64,000 nt of DNA, from contig PXRL01000006.1 in assembly GCA_003020965.1 (NCBI GenBank), positions 22,835 to 86,834 of the forward strand, read 5' to 3'. This document shows positions 51,791 through 58,761 of this stretch, in pieces. The stretch's first letter is position 1. Each line of letters begins with the position of its first letter. The notes beneath the pieces are model-generated. The model saw only the letters and a program-made list of their open reading frames with translations, searched no databases and was not told where the DNA came from. The translations under genes were made by a program, and so were the position numbers. The DNA comes from Halobacteriales archaeon QS_4_69_225 (GTDB lineage: Archaea > Halobacteriota > Halobacteria > Halobacteriales > Haloarculaceae).

Positions 51791-53128
51791 TTAGCTGTCC
51801 TCGATGAACGGTTGGACGTCCTCCCGGACCTCGCTGGGGGACTTCGCCTCATCGACGGCGTCCGGGTACGGCGACATGCCGTTGAGTTCGTTCAGGAAGC
51901 CGGCGTGGCGGGCCTCGACGCTGTGGATCGACGCGGCGGCGGCGAGCACGTCGTCGTTCTCGACGGTCGGACCGGCGCCGGCGTACGCCGCTACGCCCGT
52001 GTTCTCCAGAACGCGGGCCGTCTGGATGAACTTCGTCGGGGACTCGTACTCGAAGGTGTACTCGGCCTCCGAGTTCGGGTCGCCGCCGAGTTCCTCGACG
52101 GTCGAGGTGATGGCGTCGACGTGGGCCTTCTCGTGCTCCTGGACCGTCCGAAGGCGGTCGGGGACGGCGCTTTGGATTTCGTCGCCGAACTCCGAGAGCA
52201 CGTCGGCGTTTTGGATTTCGTCGTCGCTGAACTCGTCGAGGCCGTCGCGGTAGAAGGCGTTTTCGAGGTGCTCGAGGGTGAGCGCGAAGTTCAACACGCC
52301 GAGGTCGCCGGGGTCGCCGGCGTTCTTGCGGTCGTACTCCGCGTCTTCCTCCAGGTCGTCCATCGTCGTGCTCCCGCCGATGTCGGCCTGGAAGAACGGA
52401 TTGGCCGCCTCCGTGACCTCCTCGGGGGACTGCGCCTCGTCGAAGGCGTCCGGGTACGGTGACTCCTGGTTGAGGACGTTCAGGAAGCTGGCGTGGCGGG
52501 CCTCCACGCTGTGGATCCCGAGCGCCGCCGAGAGGATGTCGTTGTTCTTGATCGCCGGCGCGGCGCCCTTGTAGGCGGCGACGCCGGTGTTCTCGAGGAC
52601 CATCGCCGTCTCGATGAACGCCTCCGGGGACTCGTACTCGAAGGTGTACTCCGCCTCGCCGACGGGCTCGCCGCCGAGATCCGAAACCACCGTCGAAATC
52701 CGTTCGACGTGGCCCTTCTCGTGGTCGCGGACCGTCTCGATGCGGCCCGGAATCTCGCCTCTGATTTTGTCGCCGTAGACCTGGACCTGGTCGGCGTTCC
52801 GGAGCTGTTCGTCGTCGAACTCATCGAGACCGTCGCGGTAGAAGGCGTACTCGAGGTGCTCGAGCGTGAGGGCGTAGTTCAGAACGTCCACGTCCGGCTG
52901 GCTCATCGACTCCTCGTCGGTGTCCTCCTCGGTCGGGGTGGGCTCGTCCATCGAGCCGTCCATATCCGTGTCGGTGTCGGTGCCGCCGTCGCCGTTACCG
53001 TTGCCAGCACAGCCGGCGAGGGCTGCCGCTCCGAAGGCGGCCGTGCTCGCGAGGACCTTGCGCCGCGATGCCATGGCTCGATAGACGCGTTCCCGGTCGT
53101 CGGCGTCGTCGTAGTCTTCCGATGTCAT
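51791..53128 (-). CDS. Two-domain ferritin-like (Ferritin_2/DUF4439-type) lipoprotein
   Basis: A 445-residue protein. A Tat-like signal (ASRRKVLAS) ends in the lipobox LAGC, giving a lipid-anchored surface protein. Two homologous domains (about 85-245 and 275-440) each have LTLEHLE.AFYRDGL, HEK.HV, ENTGVAAY and SVEARHA, the Glu and His pairs of a di-iron four-helix bundle. An acidic Thr/Asp linker precedes them. The domains are so alike that an internal duplication is clear. It may scavenge iron or manganese, or protect the surface from oxidants. ATG 53128 is preferred, though 53074 is also possible. Confidence 0.82.
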   Translation of the reverse strand: MTSEDYDDADDRERVYRAMASRRKVLASTAAFGAAALAGCAGNGNGDGGTDTDTDMDGSMDEPTPTEEDTDEESMSQPDVDVLNYALTLEHLEYAFYRDGLDEFDDEQLRNADQVQVYGDKIRGEIPGRIETVRDHEKGHVERISTVVSDLGGEPVGEAEYTFEYESPEAFIETAMVLENTGVAAYKGAAPAIKNNDILSAALGIHSVEARHASFLNVLNQESPYPDAFDEAQSPEEVTEAANPFFQADIGGSTTMDDLEEDAEYDRKNAGDPGDLGVLNFALTLEHLENAFYRDGLDEFSDDEIQNADVLSEFGDEIQSAVPDRLRTVQEHEKAHVDAITSTVEELGGDPNSEAEYTFEYESPTKFIQTARVLENTGVAAYAGAGPTVENDDVLAAAASIHSVEARHAGFLNELNGMSPYPDAVDEAKSPSEVREDVQPFIEDS

Positions 53129-53400
53129 CTTCACTTCGAACAATCTGCTTTTCTACAGAAGAGGCTTGTCCGAATTCAGACCCAATTTCGTCGGGGAAGG
53201 CGGTCGGTCGGTCGGACGGATCGACGACCCGGGCCTCGTAATGATCGCCCCGCTGCGGCGATAATAACCCGGACTCCCCGGATCTCCATCGCGGCCTCTT
53301 CCGCCGTCCGGTATGACCCACTGCGGGCGGACGCGGTGCTGCCCGAGGTCAACCCTTCCCTGACCACCGGCGCGGCGTCCTCGACGCCGATAACGGTCGG

Positions 53401-53703
53401 GTGACTGTCGTCGAGAACACCATTTTCCGGAACGGCCGCGGCATCTACGTACGTATGCCGCTCTCGTTCTCGTCCGAGACGGTCCCACTGCACGACTTCC
53501 ACCTCGACCACCTCGACAATAATCGGTACGGCGGGTCGAACGGGGATCGGAGCCCCGTCGCAAACGTGGCCGACAATCACTGGACAGCGGCGGACGGGCC
53601 GTCCAGTCCCCGCACGGTGACGCTGAAGGAGCGCCTCCGCCGGCCACGCCCGCCCCGCCGGCCGAGAACGGTTCGGTCGGCTGGCTGCGCCGCGTTCAGC
53701 TAG
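53401..53703 (+). pseudogene. Fragment of a parallel beta-helix protein
   Basis: VVENTIFRNGRGIYVR and NVADNHWTAADGPSSP resemble the N.I..N..GI and N.W....GPS repeats of secreted right-handed beta-helix proteins. There is no signal peptide and only one repeat, and an upstream frame ending at 53404 may be the preceding part in another frame. Probably a decayed gene. The rest of 53129-53929 has no gene. Confidence 0.35.
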
Positions 53704-53812
53704 CGAGAGCCGGCCGATCAGCCAGCGTCGGACGGGAACTCGAACGGACCCGGCCGCTCGCGGAGCGAGGCCGAGCGAGCGCAGCGAGGGAGGCCTCGGA
53801 ACGAAGCGAGCG
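53702..53812. repeat. Dispersed repeat, relative of 16821-16930
   Basis: CGAGAGCCGGCCG.TC, CGGG(A/C)ACTCGAACGG and GAGCGAGGCC...GAGGCCTCGG are shared in order with 16821-16930, about four-fifths identity over 110 bases by eye. Palindromic arms GAGGCC/GGCCTC are kept in both. Confidence 0.5.
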
Positions 53813-53929
53813 GGAGGGGGTGTTCGGAGACGCCGTCACCACCGCCGACGTCCGTTACTCCCTCGTGATCACACACCGAACTCCCCTCTTCCCGGAGAGT
53901 TTTTGTAGGCACGTTGAGATTCCGGGAGC

Positions 53930-54919
53930 ATGCCGGAGCAGTCGGCCAACACGATGCGGGAACGGGCCGAACGGAGTAACCTGCTGATGTACCTTCTGCT
54001 CGAACTCCACCGGCTCGTGGTCACCTTCATAGTTATAGTAGTTGTCTTCGTCGGCGTCGTCGGTGCCTCCCTGGTCATCGACGGCGCCGCCGCCGCGCTC
54101 GTCGCCAACACCCCGGTAGCGACGACCTTCCAGTCGCTCATCGGCGCGACGGTGACCGGCGTCACCCTCGTGCTGACGCTCAACCAGCTGGTGCTCTCCC
54201 AGGAACTCGGGGCCGTCGACGACCAGTACGACCGAATGGAGGGGGCGATGACGTTCCGCGAGGACGTCGGGGACGTCATCGGCGAGACGCCGCCGGCCGA
54301 GCCCTCGGCGTTCCTGTACGCACTGATCGAAGCGATCGCCGACCGGGCTCGTGCCGTCGGAGAGGTCATCGACGACGGCGACGAGGACGCCCGACACCTC
54401 GTGGACGTCACCACCGGGAACGCCGACGCCGTCCTGGACCGCCTCGACGGAGCCGAGTTCGGCGAGTTCGAGGTCGTCCAGCGTTCGCTCGATTTCAACT
54501 ACTCCTGGAAGCTCTACGCGACGAACCGACTGACCGACGAGCGTCGCTCCGAGGAGGCCCAGGAGGCGCTCGAGGACCTCTCGGATGCGCTGGGCCTGTT
54601 CGGCCCCGCCCGCGAGCACTTCAAGACGCTGTACTTTCAGTCCGAACTCATCAACCTCTCGCGGACCGTCCTCTACGTCTCGGTTCCGTCGCTGGTGACC
54701 GCCACCGCCTTCACCCTCCTGTTCGACCCCAAGAACTACCCCGGGACGGTGCTCGGCCTCGACGTCGGGGTCCTCATGGTCTCGGCCGCGGCGGCCATCT
54801 CGGTCGCTCCGTTCGCCGTCCTGCTGGCGTACATCCTCCGCATCGCGACCATCACCCGGCGGACGCTGGCCATCGGGCCGTTCGTCCTCCGGGAGAGCGA
54901 GCGGGATACCCAGAGCTGA
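53930..54919 (+). CDS. Haloarchaeal membrane protein (329 aa) with four helices
   Basis: Helices at about 20-50, 65-90, 236-258 and 275-300, with a large soluble domain between helices 2 and 3 (95-230) containing DAVLDRLDGAEFGEFEVVQR. Conserved features like NRLTDERRSEEAQEAL are helical. No catalytic residues recognised. The ATG lies after an AGTTTTTGTAGG element. It is convergent with the suf operon (20 bases between stops). The function is unknown. Confidence 0.72.
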   Translation: MPEQSANTMRERAERSNLLMYLLLELHRLVVTFIVIVVVFVGVVGASLVIDGAAAALVANTPVATTFQSLIGATVTGVTLVLTLNQLVLSQELGAVDDQYDRMEGAMTFREDVGDVIGETPPAEPSAFLYALIEAIADRARAVGEVIDDGDEDARHLVDVTTGNADAVLDRLDGAEFGEFEVVQRSLDFNYSWKLYATNRLTDERRSEEAQEALEDLSDALGLFGPAREHFKTLYFQSELINLSRTVLYVSVPSLVTATAFTLLFDPKNYPGTVLGLDVGVLMVSAAAAISVAPFAVLLAYILRIATITRRTLAIGPFVLRESERDTQS

Positions 54920-54939
54920 GCGACGGGACGGGGGTCGGA

Positions 54940-56202
54940 CTACTCGCGGGCCCCGAGACGCTCGCGGATGCGCCCGCGGAGGTCCTCGCGCAGCTCCTCG
55001 ACGGCGATCTCCTCGAAGACGGGAACGTAGAACCCCTCGACGAGCATGTCCGTGGCGGTCTGCTCGTCGATGCCGCGGGAGGTCATGTACAACAGGTCCT
55101 CCCGGCTGACCTGGCCGACCGTCGCCGAGTGGGAGGCCTCGGTGTCGTGGTTGTTGATGATGAGCTTCGGTGCGGCGTCGGCCTCGCTCTCGTCGCTCAA
55201 CATCAGCGTGTTCTCCCGCTGGTAGGAGTTGGTGTCCCACGCCGGGGCGCCGACGTTCTGGACGCCCTCGTACACCGAGCGGGCGTCGTCGTCGACGACC
55301 CCGCGGGTGACGAGGTCGGCCGTCGTGTGCTCGGTGTTGTGCCACACGCGGACGTTGACGTCGAAGTGCTGGTCGTCGTGGCCGTAGAAGGCCCCGACGA
55401 TCTTCGACTCGGCGGCCTCGCCGTCGAGGTGGCTCTCGACGGAGGACTTCGTCAGCCGGGAGCCGAGGTTGCACTCGATCCAGTCGACGGTGCCGTAGGT
55501 ACCGACGGTCGCCTCCCGGCGGCCGTACACGTACGTCGTCTCGTCGAGATCCTGGAGATCACCGAACTGGACGTAACTGTTCTCGCCGGCGACGACCTCC
55601 GTGATGCCGCTGTAGTAGCGCCCCTCGTCGACTGCGGCGGCTCCGCCGCTTTCGTTTCGCTGCGCCGACGACGTGGCGCCGTCGCCGGTCTCCTGTCGCT
55701 CGAGGATGGTCACCGACGAGGACTCCTCGGCGACGACCAGCGTGTAGTTGAACAGCGACCGGGAGTTCATCTCCGTCCGGATGGTGACGTCCTCGGCGTC
55801 GACGCCCTCGGGCACGTGGACGACCGTGCCGGTGGTAAAAAGCGCCGTCGACAGCGCCGTCAGGTAGTTGGTCTCGGGGTCGACGACGGAGCCGAACTGT
55901 TCTTCCAGCAGGTCGCCGTGCTCGGCGACGGCCTCCGCGAACGGCAGCACCTCGGCCTCCTCGGGACCGAGCTGGTCTTTCTCCTCGGCGGCCGACAGCG
56001 GGTCGACCAGCTCCTCGTACTCCAGCGCCTGGAGGTCGGTCCACGTGCGGCCGGGCGTCCGGATGACGTCCGGGAAGTCGACCTCCTCCAGCGCCGCCAG
56101 CGCGTCCAGTCGCGTCTCCAGCAGCCAGTCGGGCTCGTCGAGTTCCTCGCTGATCTGCCGGACCGTCGCCTCGTCGATGGAGGCGTGTACGCCCGTGCTC
56201 AT
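54940..56202 (-). CDS. sufD: Fe-S cluster assembly scaffold subunit SufD
   Basis: A 420-residue protein with the SufB/SufD beta-helix core: SRSLFNYTLVVAEESS, YSGITEVVAGENSYVQFGDL, DWIECNLGSRLTKSSVESHL and EASHSATVGQVSREDLLYMT. It forms the SufBC2D complex with SufB and SufC and helps deliver iron and sulfur. A linker (about 178-195, rich in Ser, Gly and Ala) is longer than usual. It starts one base after the sufB stop, so sufB and sufD are translationally linked. Confidence 0.93.
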   Translation of the reverse strand: MSTGVHASIDEATVRQISEELDEPDWLLETRLDALAALEEVDFPDVIRTPGRTWTDLQALEYEELVDPLSAAEEKDQLGPEEAEVLPFAEAVAEHGDLLEEQFGSVVDPETNYLTALSTALFTTGTVVHVPEGVDAEDVTIRTEMNSRSLFNYTLVVAEESSSVTILERQETGDGATSSAQRNESGGAAAVDEGRYYSGITEVVAGENSYVQFGDLQDLDETTYVYGRREATVGTYGTVDWIECNLGSRLTKSSVESHLDGEAAESKIVGAFYGHDDQHFDVNVRVWHNTEHTTADLVTRGVVDDDARSVYEGVQNVGAPAWDTNSYQRENTLMLSDESEADAAPKLIINNHDTEASHSATVGQVSREDLLYMTSRGIDEQTATDMLVEGFYVPVFEEIAVEELREDLRGRIRERLGARE

Positions 56203-56203
56203 G

Positions 56204-57628
56204 TTATCCGAGCGAGCCCTCCATCTCCAGTTCGATGAGCCGGTTGAGTTCGACGGCGTACTCGATGGGCAGCTCCTCGGTGATCGGCTCGATGAAGCCG
56301 GAGACGATCATCTGCTTCGCGTCGTCGTCGTCCAGCCCGCGGGACTGGAGGTAGAACACGTCCTCGTCGCCGATCTTGCCGACCGTCGCCTCGTGGGCGA
56401 CGTCGACGTTCGACTCCTCGATTTCCATGTACGGCATCGTGTCGGACGTCGACTCGTTGTCGAACATCAGCGCGTCGCACTCGACGGCCGTCGAGGCGTT
56501 GTCGGCGCCGTCCGACATGTGGACGAGCCCGCGGTAGTTGGTGCGGCCGCCGTCCTTGGCGATGGACTTCGACTCGATTGTCGACTTCGTGTTCGGCGCG
56601 TTGTGGTACACCTTCGCGCCGGTGTCGATGTCCTGGCCCTCGCCGGCGAAGGCGATGGTGATGTGGTTGTCCGTCGCGCCGGGGCCCTTAAGAATGGTCG
56701 AGGGGTACAGCATCGTCGCCTTCGAGCCCATCGAGCCCGACACCCACTCCATGGTGGCGTCCTTCTCGGCGATGGCACGCTTGGTGTTGAGGTTGTAGGT
56801 GTTCTTCGACCAGTTCTGTACCGTGGAGTACTGGACGTGGGCGCCCTCCTTGACGAACACCTCGACGCCGCCGGCGTGGAGGTTGAACTCCGAGTACTTC
56901 GGGGCCGAACAGCCCTCGATGTAGTGGACCTCGGAGTTCTCCTCGGCGATGATGAGCGTGTGCTCGAACTGACCCATCCCGTCGCTGTTCATCCGGAAGT
57001 ACGCCTGGACGGGCATGTTGACCGTCGTGTCTTCCGGAACGTAGACGAACGACCCGCCCGACCAGATGGCGCCGTGCAGCGCCGCGAACTTGTTGTCGCT
57101 CGACGGCACCGCCTTCGTCATGAAGTACTCCCGGACGATCTCCTCGTGCTCCCGGACCGCCCGGTCCATGTCACAGAAGACGACGCCCTTCTCCTCCCAC
57201 TGCTCTTTCATGTTCTGGTAGACGATCTCCGACTCGTACTGGGCGCCGACGCCCGAGAGGGCGTTCTTCTCCGCTTCCGGAATCCCGAGCTTATCGAAGG
57301 TGTCCTGGATCTCCTCGGGGAGGTCCTCCCAGTTCTCGGCGCCGCCGCGGGTCTCGATGTCCGGCCGGATGTACGGGACGATCTCGTCGACCTCGACCTC
57401 CGAGAGGTCCGGCGCGCCGGGCCAGTCGTCCGGCATCGGCATCTCCTCGAAGTGCTTCAGCGCGCGGAGCCGCCGCTGGAGCATCCAGTCGGGCTCGTCT
57501 TTGTCCTCGGAGATGACGCGGATGGTCTCCTCGTCGAGGCCCTTCTCGGCCTCGAAGGCGGAGTTCTCCTCTTTCTTGAACTCGAAGCGGGCTTCCGTGT
57601 CGGTGTTCTGTAGTTCTTCTGAACTCAT
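56204..57628 (-). CDS. sufB: Fe-S cluster assembly scaffold SufB
   Basis: A 474-residue scaffold on which clusters are built. WSGGSFVYVPEDTTV, YIEGCSAPKYSEFNLHAGGV and DNESTSDTMPYMEI are family landmarks; GCSAP holds a conserved cysteine and ESNVDVAHEATVGKIGDEDV the core near the C-terminus. A complete haloarchaeal Suf machinery is usually just SufC, SufB and SufD, as here. It lies 47 bases after sufC. Confidence 0.95.
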   Translation of the reverse strand: MSSEELQNTDTEARFEFKKEENSAFEAEKGLDEETIRVISEDKDEPDWMLQRRLRALKHFEEMPMPDDWPGAPDLSEVEVDEIVPYIRPDIETRGGAENWEDLPEEIQDTFDKLGIPEAEKNALSGVGAQYESEIVYQNMKEQWEEKGVVFCDMDRAVREHEEIVREYFMTKAVPSSDNKFAALHGAIWSGGSFVYVPEDTTVNMPVQAYFRMNSDGMGQFEHTLIIAEENSEVHYIEGCSAPKYSEFNLHAGGVEVFVKEGAHVQYSTVQNWSKNTYNLNTKRAIAEKDATMEWVSGSMGSKATMLYPSTILKGPGATDNHITIAFAGEGQDIDTGAKVYHNAPNTKSTIESKSIAKDGGRTNYRGLVHMSDGADNASTAVECDALMFDNESTSDTMPYMEIEESNVDVAHEATVGKIGDEDVFYLQSRGLDDDDAKQMIVSGFIEPITEELPIEYAVELNRLIELEMEGSLG

Positions 57629-57675
57629 GTTTGTATGGTAGGGTCGTGTGCTTATTACGTTGTCCGTGACGGAAC

Positions 57676-58605
57676 TCAGGCGGCCTCGTAGACTTCCTCG
57701 CGGACCCAGTCGTAGCCCTCCTCTTCGAGCTGCTCGGCGAGTTCCGCGCCGCCGCTCTTTGCGATCTCGCCGTCGATCATCACGTGGACGTGGTCGGGTT
57801 CGACGTAGTCGAGGATCCGCTGGTAGTGGGTGATCTGCAGGATGCCGGTTCCCTGCTCGTCGCGAAGGGCGTTGATGCCGTTGGAGACGTCCTGAAGTCG
57901 GTCGATGTCGAGCCCGGAGTCGATCTCGTCCAGCACCGCTATCGAGGGCTCGAGGATGGCCGCCTGCAGCACCTCGTTCTGCTTTTTCTCGCCGCCGGAG
58001 AAGCCGGCGTTGAGGTACCGCTGGGCGAATCGCTCGTCCATGTCCAGCAGCTCCATCTTCTCGGCGAGGATCTCCTGGAACTCCGCGACGCCGACCTCGC
58101 CGTCGTCGGCGGGGCCCTCCATCGGCGAGGACTCGTAGCCGGCGGCGTCCTCGTTGGTGGCCGCTTCCTCACTCTCGTCGCCCTCGTCGTCCTCGAACAG
58201 CTCCTCGCGCTCCTCGAGCTTGGCGTTCAGCGCCGTCCGAAGGAAGTTCACCATCGTGACGCCCTCGATCTCGGCGGGGTACTGGAAGCCGAGGAAGATG
58301 CCCAAGGCCGCCCGCTCGTTGGGCTCGAGGTCGAGCAGGTTCCAGGTCGTCTGGTCGTCGTCGACGTCGATGTCGGCGTCCTCGAACTTCTCGTCGTCGA
58401 TGTGCAGCAGCACCTCGCCGCCGGTGACGTCGTACGAGGGGTGGCCGGCGATGACCTTCGCCGTCGTCGACTTCCCGGAGCCGTTCGGCCCCATCAGGGC
58501 GTGAATCTCGCCGGTGTCGACCTCGAGGTCGACGCCTCGGAGGATGGTCTCGCCGCCGTCTTCCGCTACCTCCGCGTGCAGATCGTTGATTTCGAGCGTA
58601 GCCAT
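57676..58605 (-). CDS. sufC: Fe-S cluster assembly ATPase SufC with acidic insertion
   Basis: A 309-residue ABC-type ATPase. Walker [10 protein letters not shown] (39-47), signature [11 protein letters not shown] (201-211) and Walker [13 protein letters not shown] (222-233). Residues 136-170 form an acidic insertion ([16 protein letters not shown]...) not found in bacterial SufC. SufC drives conformational change in the SufBD scaffold. ATG 58605 was chosen over an in-frame start at 58641 because the ABC fold begins with [12 protein letters not shown]. Confidence 0.94.
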   Translation of the reverse strand: MATLEINDLHAEVAEDGGETILRGVDLEVDTGEIHALMGPNGSGKSTTAKVIAGHPSYDVTGGEVLLHIDDEKFEDADIDVDDDQTTWNLLDLEPNERAALGIFLGFQYPAEIEGVTMVNFLRTALNAKLEEREELFEDDEGDESEEAATNEDAAGYESSPMEGPADDGEVGVAEFQEILAEKMELLDMDERFAQRYLNAGFSGGEKKQNEVLQAAILEPSIAVLDEIDSGLDIDRLQDVSNGINALRDEQGTGILQITHYQRILDYVEPDHVHVMIDGEIAKSGGAELAEQLEEEGYDWVREEVYEAA

Positions 58606-58618
58606 CTTGTGTCTATCG

Positions 58619-58650
58619 TATAATATGGGCGTGGCGCGCATAATACTTTC
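58619..58650 (-). promoter_or_regulatory. AT-rich promoter region of sufCBD
   Basis: On the minus strand GTATTATGCG (about 58641-58650) and ATATTATACG (about 58619-58628) lie 14-45 bases before ATG 58605. The distal box has the better spacing for a transcript with a short leader. Confidence 0.55.
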
Positions 58651-58679
58651 GAGTCACGGGTGGTTCGAGTTATCGATTC

Positions 58680-58694
58680 GAAAAAAAATATTTT
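58680..58694 (-). terminator. T-rich terminator after polB
   Basis: GAAAATATTTTTTTTCG on the minus strand (eight consecutive T at 58681-58688), about 70 bases after the polB stop at 58762. A run of T is the usual archaeal termination signal. Confidence 0.55.
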
Positions 58695-58761
58695 CCCCAC
58701 GGCAGAACGTGGCACGCCCCGAGCCCGCGGGAGACGCCGGCCGGCCGGGCCGTCCGTCCCC

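Noticed and set aside
53176..53580. 134-codon minus-strand frame
   Set aside because: No start context and no protein-like pattern; the opposite strand has a better beta-helix match.
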